Below the pieces are notes generated by a model that made no database searches, was not told the DNA's origin, and was given only the letters and a program-made list of their open reading frames with translations. A stretch of DNA of 19,927 bases, from the NCBI GenBank assembly GCA_025935735.1, contig JAICUS010000034.1, forward strand, positions 1 through 19,927, in the 5' to 3' direction. Shown here one piece after another: positions 12,445-19,927 of this stretch. This stretch comes from Solirubrobacteraceae bacterium. GTDB lineage: Bacteria > Actinomycetota > Thermoleophilia > Solirubrobacterales > Solirubrobacteraceae. The stretch's first letter is position 1. Every line of letters begins with the position of its first letter. The translations under genes were made by a program, and so were the position numbers.

Positions 12445-14028
12445 ATGAGCAAGATCGAACGCATCAAGGCGCAGACCGACGGGCTGGACGTCCTCCCCGA
12501 GCTGCTGCGGGCGGCGCGCGAGGGCTGGGAGACGCTCGACGACGACCACGTGGGCCTCCTGAAGTGGTACGGCCTCTATCAGCACAACAGCCGCGACGGG
12601 CACTTCATGCTCCGGACGAAGGTCGTCCAGGGCGTGCTGAGCGCGGACCAGGCGGAGGCGATGGCGGGCATCGCGCGCGACTTCGGCCGCGGCGTCATCG
12701 ACTGCACGACGCGCCAGTGCTTCCAGATCCACTGGATCCGGCTGGAGAACGTCCCGGAGATCTTCGAGCGGCTCGCCGGCGTCGGGCTGACCACCACCGG
12801 CGCCTGCGGCGACATCACGCGCAACGTGGTCGGCTGCACGCTCGCCGGCCTCGCGCACGACGAGATCGTCGACGGCCACGCCACCGCGCAGGCCCTCCAC
12901 GAGCACTTCCTGGGCAACAAGCTCTACTCGAACCTGCCGCGCAAGTACAAGATCTCAGTCACCGGCTGCTCGGAGGACTGCGCCCGCGGGCTGATCAACG
13001 ACATCGCCCTGTCGGCCGCCATCGCCGAGGACGGCACGAGGGGCTTCAACCTGCGCGTCGGCGGCGGGCTGTCCTCGCACCCGCGCTTCGCCCGCTGGGT
13101 CGACGTCTTCATGACCCCCGAGGAGGCCCCCGAGGTCATCGAGGGGATGACCGCGATCTTTCGCGACTCAGAGGAGAACCGCAAGGCGCGCGGCAAGGCG
13201 CGGCTGAAGTTCCTGGTCGACCGCCTGGGGCCCGAGGCGCTGCGCGAGGAGCTCGAGCGCCGGGTCGGCCGGCCGCTGCGCCGGGGCGTGCCCAAGGCGC
13301 CGGGGATGAGCGGCGAGGACCATCTCGGCGTACATGAGCAGTCCGACGGGAAGCACGCCACCGTGGGTCTGTGCGTTCCCGTGGGCCGGCTGAGGGCCGA
13401 GCAGCTGCTCGAGCTCGTGCGGCTGGCCCGCGCCTACGGCGACGACGCGGGTGACGCGCTCCGCCTCACGCATCAGCAGAATGTGCTGCTGCCGTGGATT
13501 CCGATCGAGAAGGTGGACGAGCTGCTCGCCGAGCCGCTGCTGGCGGCGCTCACGCCCGCGCCGCCGCTGTTCACGCGCGGGCTGCAGACCTGCACCGGCA
13601 AGGAGTTCTGCGGGCTGGCGAAGGTCTACACCAAGGACCGCGCGGCGGAGATCGCCCGCTTCCTGGACGAGCACGTGCAGCCCAACGGCCACGGCGAGCA
13701 CCTGCGCGTGCACTTCGCCGGCTGCTCGTCGAGCTGCGCCCAGCACCAGATCGCCGACGTGGGCATCGAGGGCGTCCTCAAGAAGGTGGACGGTGAGTTC
13801 GTGGAGGCGATGGACATCCGCATCGGCGGTCGCCTCGGTCCGGATCCGCGCTTCGGCGAGGTCGTGATCCGAAAGGTTCCTAACTGGGAGCTCAACTCCA
13901 CGCTGCTAAGAATCTTCGACTTGTACGAGCAGCACCACGACGACGGCGAGGACTTCCGCGCCTTCGCCGGGCGAACCGAGCCGGCGTGGTGGACGGAGCA
14001 GCTCGAGCCGGTCGAGGACCCCGTATGA
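12445..14028 (+). CDS. sir: ferredoxin-dependent sulfite reductase (siroheme, 4Fe-4S)
   Basis: The 527-residue protein belongs to the sulfite/nitrite reductase family and probably reduces sulfite to sulfide with six electrons from ferredoxin. It has the duplicated family layout: half one about 30-280, half two about 300-515. The siroheme/iron-sulfur ligands are Cys383 and Cys389 (CTGKEFC) and Cys427 and Cys431 (GCSSSC). The conserved NLPRKYKISVTGC (163-175) and INDIAL are also present. Sulfite is favoured over nitrite because cysH, cysD and cysN follow in the same operon; sequence alone would not exclude nitrite. Unusually, the first half also has CX3C (Cys175, Cys179) plus Cys121, Cys131, Cys87 and Cys92. 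The ATG at 12445 has a weak ribosome site. The stop overlaps the cysH start (ATGA). No reductase partner or siroheme gene lies in the window. Confidence 0.93.
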   Translation: MSKIERIKAQTDGLDVLPELLRAAREGWETLDDDHVGLLKWYGLYQHNSRDGHFMLRTKVVQGVLSADQAEAMAGIARDFGRGVIDCTTRQCFQIHWIRLENVPEIFERLAGVGLTTTGACGDITRNVVGCTLAGLAHDEIVDGHATAQALHEHFLGNKLYSNLPRKYKISVTGCSEDCARGLINDIALSAAIAEDGTRGFNLRVGGGLSSHPRFARWVDVFMTPEEAPEVIEGMTAIFRDSEENRKARGKARLKFLVDRLGPEALREELERRVGRPLRRGVPKAPGMSGEDHLGVHEQSDGKHATVGLCVPVGRLRAEQLLELVRLARAYGDDAGDALRLTHQQNVLLPWIPIEKVDELLAEPLLAALTPAPPLFTRGLQTCTGKEFCGLAKVYTKDRAAEIARFLDEHVQPNGHGEHLRVHFAGCSSSCAQHQIADVGIEGVLKKVDGEFVEAMDIRIGGRLGPDPRFGEVVIRKVPNWELNSTLLRIFDLYEQHHDDGEDFRAFAGRTEPAWWTEQLEPVEDPV

Positions 14029-14612
14029 GCCAAGTCGCCGAGCTTCTCAGCCAGGCCGTCGAGCGCCATCACCCGCGGCTCGTCCTGCTGTGCTCCTTCC
14101 AGAAGGAGGAGTCGGTGCTCGTGGACGAGCTCGTGCGGATCGCCCCCGACGCCCGCATCGTCACGATCGACACCGGCGTGCTCTTCCCCGAGACGCTCGC
14201 CACCTGGCGGGCGTTCGAGGAGCGCTTCGGCATCGACGTCGACGTCGAGGAGGCCTACGGGCCCTGGAGCGCGTCGCAGTGCTGCGGCGAGGCCAAGGTC
14301 GCGGCGCTGGAGCGCGCGCTGGCCGGCGCGGACGCCTGGATCACCGGCATCCGGCGCGAGCAGGCGCCCACGCGCGCGGGCGCCGAGCCCGTCGAGTGGG
14401 ACGAGAAGCGCCGGCTGTGGAAGTACAACCCGCTGGTCGACTGGACCGAGAAGGACGTCTGGCAGCGCATCCACGAGCGCGACCTGCCCTACCACCCGCT
14501 GCACGACCAGGGCTACGACTCGATCGGCTGCGCGCCGTGCACGGCGCCCGGCAACGGCCGCGAGGGCCGCTGGGCCGGGCTCTCGAAGACCGAGTGCGGC
14601 ATACACGTCTGA
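14025..14612 (+). CDS. cysH: adenylylsulfate (APS) reductase, iron-sulfur type
   Basis: The 195-residue enzyme reduces adenylylsulfate to sulfite and AMP, using thioredoxin or a similar thiol. The iron-sulfur form is identified by two cysteine pairs, Cys86-Cys87 (QCCGEAK) and Cys169-x-x-Cys172 (GCAPCT), which bind a 4Fe-4S cluster; PAPS-specific enzymes lack them. The catalytic Cys191 sits at the very end in KTECGIHV. The nucleotide loop is SFQKEES (24-30), and TGIRREQAPTR is the conserved Arg loop. Compared with Pseudomonas or Mycobacterium enzymes (about 250-270 residues), the N-terminus is roughly 40 residues shorter, but no required motif is missing. The ATG at 14025 overlaps the sir stop; the frame is open a little further upstream, but the coupling supports this start. 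Direct use of APS fits the absence of an APS kinase. Confidence 0.95.
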   Translation: MSQVAELLSQAVERHHPRLVLLCSFQKEESVLVDELVRIAPDARIVTIDTGVLFPETLATWRAFEERFGIDVDVEEAYGPWSASQCCGEAKVAALERALAGADAWITGIRREQAPTRAGAEPVEWDEKRRLWKYNPLVDWTEKDVWQRIHERDLPYHPLHDQGYDSIGCAPCTAPGNGREGRWAGLSKTECGIHV

Positions 14613-14613
14613 C

Positions 14614-15495
14614 ATGGATCCCTGGCTGATCGTCTTCGGGCTGGGCGTGGGCATCCTGGTCGGCACCACCGGGATGGGCGGCGGGTCGCTGATGACCCCG
14701 CTGCTGATCCTCGTGTTCGGCATCCAGCCGGTGGTGGCGGTGGGCTCCGACCTGGCCTATGCGGCGATCACCAAGACCGCCGGCGGCCTGCTGCACTTCC
14801 GCCGCGGCACCGTGCAGACGAGCCTCGCCTGGTGGCTGGCCGCGGGCTCGTGCCCGGGCGCGGTCGTGGGCGTGATCCTGCTCGACAGGCTCGGGCTCGA
14901 GGGCGCGCTGATCCCGCTGATCGCCGCCGCGCTGCTGCTGACCGGCGCGCTCGTGCTCTACCGCGCGCTGATGAGCAACACGGGCCGGGAGCGCGCGACG
15001 GTCGAGCTGGAGACGCGGCACAAGGTGGCGGCCGTGGTGCTGGGCGCCAGCGTCGGCTTCCTGCTCGGGCTCACCAGCGCCGGCTCGGGCACGCTGATCG
15101 CCGTCGGGCTGATCGTCGGCTTCCGGCTGGCGCCGCGCAACGTGGTCGGCACCGACGTCTTCCACGCGGCGATCCTGCTGTGGGTCGCGGCGATCGCCCA
15201 TCTCTTCTCCGGCAACGTCGACCTCGGGCTGACGGCGACGATCCTCATCGGCTCGCTGCCCGGCGTGTGGCTGGGCACGCACCTGTCGGCCCGGCTGCCC
15301 GAGCGCGGGCTGCGGCCGGCGCTCGGCGTCGTGCTGCTGGCCTCCGGGATGGCCCTGCTCACCAAGGCCGGCGTGGACATCCCGGCGGCGGTGATCGTCG
15401 CCGTGCCGCTCGTCGTCGGCGCCGGCGCGTTCCTGGTGCTCCGCCAGCGCCCTCCACTCGCCGCCAAGCCGCTGGTCCCGAGGGCTGAGGCATGA
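14614..15495 (+). CDS. TauE/SafE (TSUP) family membrane transporter, probable sulfate/sulfite carrier
   Basis: The 293-residue protein is an integral membrane carrier with about eight to nine hydrophobic segments (for example 4-33, 70-90, 97-117, 137-170, 206-225, 233-250, 258-276). The internal duplication typical of the family is visible: GVGILVGTTGMGGGSLMTPL matches GASVGFLLGLTSAGSGTLIA, and GIQPVVAVGSDLAYAAITKT matches APRNVVGTDVFHAAILLW. The ATG is one base after the cysH stop, and its 3' end overlaps cysD by 4 bp, so it is part of the sulfur operon. In Corynebacterium glutamicum a TSUP protein (CysZ) in a similar cluster is the proposed sulfate importer. By analogy this one may import sulfate, though sulfite export is the activity for which the family is named. 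The direction cannot be read from the sequence. Confidence 0.9.
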   Translation: MDPWLIVFGLGVGILVGTTGMGGGSLMTPLLILVFGIQPVVAVGSDLAYAAITKTAGGLLHFRRGTVQTSLAWWLAAGSCPGAVVGVILLDRLGLEGALIPLIAAALLLTGALVLYRALMSNTGRERATVELETRHKVAAVVLGASVGFLLGLTSAGSGTLIAVGLIVGFRLAPRNVVGTDVFHAAILLWVAAIAHLFSGNVDLGLTATILIGSLPGVWLGTHLSARLPERGLRPALGVVLLASGMALLTKAGVDIPAAVIVAVPLVVGAGAFLVLRQRPPLAAKPLVPRAEA

Positions 15496-16409
15496 CCGCG
15501 ATCACCTCCCCCGCCGTCTCGCACCTGCGGGCGCTCGAGGCCGAGGCCATCCACGTCATGCGCGAGGTGGCGGCCGAGCGCGAGCGGCCCGCGCTGCTGT
15601 TCTCCGGCGGCAAGGACTCGATCGTGATGGTGCGTCTGGCGCAGAAGGCGTTCGCGCCGGGGGCGGTCCCGTTCCCGCTGCTGCACGTCGACACCGGCCA
15701 CAACTTCGGAGAGGTGATCGCGTTCCGCGACCGCCTCATCGCCGAGACCGGCCTGCGGCTGATCGTGGCGAGCGTGCAGGACTCGATCGACGCCGGCCGG
15801 GCGACCGAGGAGACCGGCCCGCGCGCCTCGCGCAACCGGCTGCAGACGGTCACGCTGCTGGATGCGATCGCCGAGCACGGCTTCGACGCCTGCTTCGGCG
15901 GCGCCCGGCGCGACGAGGAGCGCTCGCGGGCCAAGGAGCGCGTGCTCTCGCTGCGCGACGACTTCGGCCAGTGGGACCCGCGCCGGCAGCGGCCGGAGCT
16001 GTGGGACCTCTACAACACGCGCGTGCGCCGCGGCGAGCACCTGCGCGCGTTCCCGATCTCCAACTGGACCGAGCTCGACGTCTGGCAGTACGTCCAGCAC
16101 GAGGAGCTCGAGCTGCCGCCGATCTACATGGCCCACGAGCGCGACGTGTTCGCCCGCGACGGGATGCTCTACGCGGTGTCGGACTTCGTCGAGCGCCTGC
16201 CCGGCGAGGAAGTGATACGCGAGTGGGTGCGCTACCGCACCGTGGGCGACATGACCTGCACGGGCGCGGTGCGCTCGACCGCGTCGACGCTGCCGGAGGT
16301 CGTGGCCGAGATCGCGGCCACCGACATCACCGAGCGCGGCGAGACGCGCGCCGACGACCGCACGTCCGAGGCCGCGATGGAAGACCGCAAGCGCGAGGGC
16401 TACTTCTAG
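15492..16409 (+). CDS. cysD: sulfate adenylyltransferase subunit 2
   Basis: CysD is the catalytic half of ATP sulfurylase; with the GTPase CysN it joins ATP and sulfate into adenylylsulfate. The 305 residues match the family length and order: PALLFSGGKDSIVMVRLA with PP-loop SGGKDS (38-43), LLHVDTGHNF, ACFGGARRDEERSRAKER (the conserved substrate loop), FPISNWTELDVWQYV, and the ending ATDITERGETRADDRTSEAA followed by MEDRKREGYF, which is nearly invariant in CysD. The ATG overlaps the TSUP stop (ATGA). The cysN ATG follows the TAG stop with no gap. No oddity is visible. Confidence 0.97.
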   Translation: MTAITSPAVSHLRALEAEAIHVMREVAAERERPALLFSGGKDSIVMVRLAQKAFAPGAVPFPLLHVDTGHNFGEVIAFRDRLIAETGLRLIVASVQDSIDAGRATEETGPRASRNRLQTVTLLDAIAEHGFDACFGGARRDEERSRAKERVLSLRDDFGQWDPRRQRPELWDLYNTRVRRGEHLRAFPISNWTELDVWQYVQHEELELPPIYMAHERDVFARDGMLYAVSDFVERLPGEEVIREWVRYRTVGDMTCTGAVRSTASTLPEVVAEIAATDITERGETRADDRTSEAAMEDRKREGYF

Positions 16410-17621
16410 ATGGACCTGCTGCGGCTGGCCACCGCCGGCAGCGTGGACGACGGCAAGTCGACGCTGATCGGGCGGTTGCTCTACGACGCCAAGGCCGTCC
16501 TGGCCGACCAGCTCGCGCACGTCGAGGAGCGCAGCGTGGACGGGCTGGACCTGGCGCTGCTGACCGACGGGCTGCGGGCCGAGCGCGAGCAGGGCATCAC
16601 GATCGACGTCGCCTACCGCTCGTTCGCCACGCCGCGGCGGCGGTTCATCCTGGCCGACTGCCCCGGCCACGCGCAGTACACGCGCAACATGGTCACCGGC
16701 GCCTCGACGGCCGACCTGGCGCTGCTGCTGGTCGACGCGCGGGCGGGGCTGACCGAGCAGAGCCGCCGCCACGCGGCGATCGCCGGGCTGCTGCGGCTGC
16801 GCCACGTGATCGTCGCGGTCAACAAGATGGACCTCGTCGGCCACTCCGAGGAGCGCTTCGACGACGTGGTCCGCGAGGTGATGGAGCTGGCCGCGGAGTT
16901 CGGCCTGCACGAGATCGAGTTCGTCCCGATCAGCGCGCTGCACGGCGACAACGTGGTCGAGCGCTCCGAGCGCATGCCCTGGTACGCCGGGCCGCCGCTG
17001 CTCGAGCGCCTGGAGACCGTGCCGGTCGAGCCGCCGGCGGTGCACGGCGCGCGGCTGCCGGTGCAGATGGTGCTGCGCGGCGACGGCGGCGCCCGCTGGG
17101 CCGCCGGGCGGCTGGCCGCGGGCACGCTGCGCGCCGGCGACGAGGTGGTCGTGCTGCCGTCCGGCGTGCGCTCGCGGGTGGCCGAGGTGCGCGACGCCGG
17201 CGGGCCGGCAGACGCGCTCGACGCGCCGCTGTCGGGGTCCGTGCGCCTGGAGGACGAGGTCGACCTCGCGCGCGGCGAGCTGATCGCCGCGGCCGAGGAC
17301 GCGCCCGCCCCGGTGCGCGAGCTGAGCGCGACGGTGTGCTGGCTGGGCGACAAGCCGGCCGCCGCGGGCGGGCGCTACCTGCTCAAGCACGGCACCCGCA
17401 CGGTCCCGGCGCGCCTGGACGAGGTCGAGGGCCGGATCGACTTCGCCACCCTTCAGTGGCCGCCGGCCGACGGTCTGGCCCTCAACGACATCGCGCACGT
17501 GCGGCTCCGGCTCGGCGGCGAGATCGCCCCCGACGCCTACGAGCGCTGCCACGCCACCGGCGCGTTCATCCTGGTGGACGAGGCGACCAACGACACGGTC
17601 GCCGCCGGCATGGTGCGCTGA
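16410..17621 (+). CDS. cysN: sulfate adenylyltransferase subunit 1 (GTPase), without APS kinase domain
   Basis: CysN is an EF-Tu-like GTPase that drives adenylylsulfate formation by CysD. GTPase motifs are present: G1 GSVDDGKST (10-18), G2 GITID (62-66), G3 DCPGH (83-87), G4 NKMD (138-141) and G5 ISAL. Two beta-barrel domains follow (about 210-400). Its 403 residues end with the second barrel, so the CysC kinase domain that is fused in many Actinobacteria (CysNC, about 610 residues) is absent. This fits direct APS reduction by the iron-sulfur CysH. The ATG directly abuts the cysD stop. No terminator is visible in the 27 bp before ppc. Confidence 0.96.
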   Translation: MDLLRLATAGSVDDGKSTLIGRLLYDAKAVLADQLAHVEERSVDGLDLALLTDGLRAEREQGITIDVAYRSFATPRRRFILADCPGHAQYTRNMVTGASTADLALLLVDARAGLTEQSRRHAAIAGLLRLRHVIVAVNKMDLVGHSEERFDDVVREVMELAAEFGLHEIEFVPISALHGDNVVERSERMPWYAGPPLLERLETVPVEPPAVHGARLPVQMVLRGDGGARWAAGRLAAGTLRAGDEVVVLPSGVRSRVAEVRDAGGPADALDAPLSGSVRLEDEVDLARGELIAAAEDAPAPVRELSATVCWLGDKPAAAGGRYLLKHGTRTVPARLDEVEGRIDFATLQWPPADGLALNDIAHVRLRLGGEIAPDAYERCHATGAFILVDEATNDTVAAGMVR

Positions 17622-17648
17622 CGCGGCCGCTGCCATGATCTCGCGAGC

Positions 17649-19927
17649 TTGACGCAGCTCGACGTACCTCCCAGCCCCGAGGCGGCGACGGACGGCCTCG
17701 CCCGCGACAGCGAGCTTCTCGCGGCGACGCTCAACGACGTGCTCACCGAGCAGGCCGGGCGGATGTTCGCCTCGCGCCTGCAGTGGCTGTTCCGCACCGC
17801 GGCGGCCGTGCGCGAGAGCGAGCCCGGGGCGGTCGAGCGGCTCGTCGGCTACCTGCACGGCGTGCCCGACGAGTCGGTGGAGCCGATCATCCGCGCCTGC
17901 TCGCTGGAGCTGCAGCTGGCCAACATCGCCGAGGAGCGCGAGCGCGTGCGCCGCCGCCGCCAGTACGACGCGTCCGGCGAGGTGCAGCGCGAGTCGCTGG
18001 CCGAGACGGCGCAGATCCTGCGCCGCGAGGGCGTGGACATCCCGCGGCTGACCGCCGCGCTGACGATCGAGCACGTCCTCACCGCGCACCCCACCGAGGC
18101 GACGCGGCGCTCGGTGCTCGACCACCAGTGGGAGGTCGCCGCGCTGCTCGACCGCCTGGACGACCCGCGCACGGGCGGGGCGAGCCGGCGGGCGCTGCTG
18201 GACGAGCTGCGCGAGGTGCTGACCGTGTGGTGGCAGACCGACGAGGTGCGCCGCGTGCGCCCGAAGGTGGAGGACGAGGTCCGGCGCAACCTGTTCTTCT
18301 TCGAGGCGGTGCTGTTCGACGCCGTGCCCGCGGTGCTCGGGGAGATCGAGCACGCGCTGGGCGTGCACCTGGTGCAGCCGGTGCTCTCTTACGGCTCCTG
18401 GACCGGCGGCGACATGGACGGCCACCCGGGCGTCGGCGCCGACACGCTGGCCAGCGCGCTGCTGCTGCACCGCAACACCGCGCTGCGGCTGCTGCGCGAG
18501 CGCGTGGACCGGCTGGCGAAGGCGTTCTCGCATTCCTCGCTGCGCGTGCCCGTGTCCGAGGAGCTCATGCGCTCGCTGGCCACCGACGAGGCGGAGCTGC
18601 CCAGCGCCGACGTGCTGCGCCGCCCGCACCGCGAGTGGGAGCCGCTGCGCACCAAGCTCGGCTTCGTCAGCCACCGGCTGGTCAACACGGGCCGGCCGCG
18701 CGGCCGCGAGCCCGGCTACGCCGACGCCCAGCAGCTGCGGCGCGACCTGGAGCTCGTGCTCGGGCACCTGGGCTCGCGGCACGTCGCGCTGGGGTCGATC
18801 CGGCGGCTGCTCTGGCAGGTCGACGTGTTCGGCTTCCACCTCGCCGGGATCGACGTCCGCCAGTCCGCCGACGTGGTCCGCCAGGCCGTCGCGGCGCTGC
18901 TGCCCGGCTTCGCCGGCGCCGGCGAGCCGCGCCGCGTCGAGCTGCTGGCCGAGGCGATCGTGTCCGGCCGGCGCGGCGTGGAGCGCGACCCGGGCGAGGC
19001 GGCCGGCGAGCTGCTGCGCACGCTCGACACGGTCGCGCTCGCGCACGACGCCTACGGGCCGCAATCGGTGCCGGCGCTGGTGATCTCGATGACCGAGCGG
19101 CCCTCCGACGTGCTGGCCGCGCGCTGGCTGGCCGCCCGGGCGGGCGCCGACGCGCTGCGCATGGTGCCGCTGTTCGAGACGCGCGCGGCGCTGGACGCCG
19201 CGCCGGAGACGATGGCGGCGCTCTACGGCTGCGAGCCCTACCTCGAGCACCTGCGCACCCAGGCCAACCGGCAGACGGTCATGGTCGGCTACTCGGACTC
19301 CGGCAAGGACTCCGGCTATGTGGCCAGCCAGTGGGCGCTCTACGTCGCCCAGGAGCGGCTGGCCGCCCAGGCGCGCGAGCTCGGCGTCCACCTCGAGCTC
19401 TTCCACGGCCGCGGCGGCTCGCCCTCGCGCGGCGGCGGGCGCACCTACCGAGCGATCCTCGCCCAGCCCGAGGGGACGGTCGACGGCCGCATCCGGATCA
19501 CCGAGCAGGGCGAGACCGTGTCCGCCCGCTACGCCGACCACGAGCTCGCGGTGCGCTCGCTCGAGCAGACCGTCTCCGCCGTGCTGCTGGCCACCGCGCT
19601 GCCGAACCCGCCGATCCAGCCGGGCTGGCGGGCCGAGATGGAGCGCCTGGCCGAGCGCTCGCGCGCGGACTACCGCGGCCTCGTCTACGACGACCCGGAC
19701 TTCGCGCGCTTCTTCCGGCAGGTCGCGCCGGTGTCGGAGCTGGGCGAGCTGAACATCGGCTCGCGGCCGCCCTCACGGCGCAGCGACGGCGGCATCGACG
19801 CGCTGCGGGCGATCCCCTGGGTGTTCGCCTGGACGCAGAACCGGCTGCTGCTGCCGTCCTGGTACGGCGCCGGCGCCGCGCTGGCCGAGGGCGAGGAGGA
19901 GCTCCAGCGCGCGATGTGGGGCGGCTG
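17649..19927 (+). CDS. ppc: phosphoenolpyruvate carboxylase (3' end missing)
   Basis: The enzyme makes oxaloacetate from phosphoenolpyruvate and bicarbonate, refilling the TCA cycle. The visible 759 residues cover most of the roughly 900 of the family and run off the right edge. Catalytic motifs: TAHPTEATRR (145-154, with the active His147), GSWTGGDMDGHP, VGYSDSGKDSGYVAS (Tyr548), FHGRGGSPSRGGG (585-597), ITEQGETVSARY, ELGELNIGSRP and LRAIPWVFAWTQNRLLLPSW. The first methionine codon in frame is at 17763, inside the conserved first helix (LARDSELLAATLNDVLTEQ), so a TTG at 17649 is the best start and gives a 16-residue leader before that helix. A GTG at 17739 would also cut the helix. The Shine-Dalgarno sequence is poor. 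The gene lies 27 bp after cysN and may be read from the sulfur operon, although the functions are not obviously linked. Confidence 0.94.
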   Translation, partial: MTQLDVPPSPEAATDGLARDSELLAATLNDVLTEQAGRMFASRLQWLFRTAAAVRESEPGAVERLVGYLHGVPDESVEPIIRACSLELQLANIAEERERVRRRRQYDASGEVQRESLAETAQILRREGVDIPRLTAALTIEHVLTAHPTEATRRSVLDHQWEVAALLDRLDDPRTGGASRRALLDELREVLTVWWQTDEVRRVRPKVEDEVRRNLFFFEAVLFDAVPAVLGEIEHALGVHLVQPVLSYGSWTGGDMDGHPGVGADTLASALLLHRNTALRLLRERVDRLAKAFSHSSLRVPVSEELMRSLATDEAELPSADVLRRPHREWEPLRTKLGFVSHRLVNTGRPRGREPGYADAQQLRRDLELVLGHLGSRHVALGSIRRLLWQVDVFGFHLAGIDVRQSADVVRQAVAALLPGFAGAGEPRRVELLAEAIVSGRRGVERDPGEAAGELLRTLDTVALAHDAYGPQSVPALVISMTERPSDVLAARWLAARAGADALRMVPLFETRAALDAAPETMAALYGCEPYLEHLRTQANRQTVMVGYSDSGKDSGYVASQWALYVAQERLAAQARELGVHLELFHGRGGSPSRGGGRTYRAILAQPEGTVDGRIRITEQGETVSARYADHELAVRSLEQTVSAVLLATALPNPPIQPGWRAEMERLAERSRADYRGLVYDDPDFARFFRQVAPVSELGELNIGSRPPSRRSDGGIDALRAIPWVFAWTQNRLLLPSWYGAGAALAEGEEELQRAMWGG

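Noticed and set aside
14958..19541. 1527-codon open frame on the minus strand
   Set aside because: It lies opposite cysD, cysN and ppc, which have full catalytic motifs. Its translation is Arg/His/Ala/Gly-rich without recognisable domains, as expected for antisense frames in GC-rich DNA.
1..19927. Mobile element, CRISPR array, defence or phage system
   Set aside because: No transposase, integrase, direct-repeat array, toxin-antitoxin pair or composition break was seen; the only helicase is a stand-alone UvrD type next to ordinary genes.

Overview
The window is very GC-rich throughout (well over 70% by eye), tightly packed, and has several GTG and TTG starts and many 1-4 bp gene overlaps. Protein content points to a high-GC Gram-positive lineage, most likely class Thermoleophilia (Solirubrobacter/Conexibacter-like). 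The best pointers are the ClpX and trigger factor sequences, and a secreted FecR-like protein whose C-terminal half (LWG...F.T.G..S.ATV.GTKWL..DRC) I recognise as a paralogous family common in that class. This is recognition by memory, not a database result.

Left arm, all on the minus strand (1-5991), read from right to left: a secreted FecR-like protein, a membrane CHASE2/HD-GYP protein (predicted cyclic-di-GMP phosphodiesterase), a TetR regulator whose start lies inside the HD-GYP gene, then the protein quality-control set tig-clpP-clpX, with clpX running off the left edge. Trigger factor folds new chains at the ribosome; ClpX unfolds and ClpP degrades substrates.

Middle (6093-11684), plus strand: an SF1A UvrD/PcrA-type helicase, then a tightly coupled trio of a DUF354 glycosyltransferase-like protein, an initiating sugar-phosphate transferase and a class II asparagine synthetase (GTGA overlap, then a one-base overlap). 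The trio looks like a small surface-polysaccharide cassette. It ends convergently, with an 18-bp overlap, against a minus-strand secreted protein carrying two beta/gamma-crystallin calcium-binding motifs.

Right arm (12445-17621), plus strand: a compact assimilatory sulfate operon, sir-cysH-TSUP-cysD-cysN, with junctions of -4, +1, -4 and 0 bp. CysD/CysN make APS, the iron-sulfur type CysH reduces APS directly to sulfite (no APS kinase gene or fusion is present), Sir reduces sulfite to sulfide, and the TSUP protein probably moves sulfate or sulfite across the membrane. Its promoter region is the most AT-rich stretch of the window and contains a small perfect palindrome. PEP carboxylase follows 27 bp later and runs off the right edge.

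I saw no rRNA, tRNA, CRISPR, insertion sequence, phage gene or clear attachment site, and no gene-free stretch over 300 bp. Most of the window is ordinary core metabolism. The most unusual signals are a TAGNNT -10-like hexamer recurring 11-15 nt before several starts, the 109-bp same-strand overlap at tetR, the cysteine pairs duplicated in both halves of the sulfite reductase, and a hairpin-rich leader before the crystallin-fold gene.
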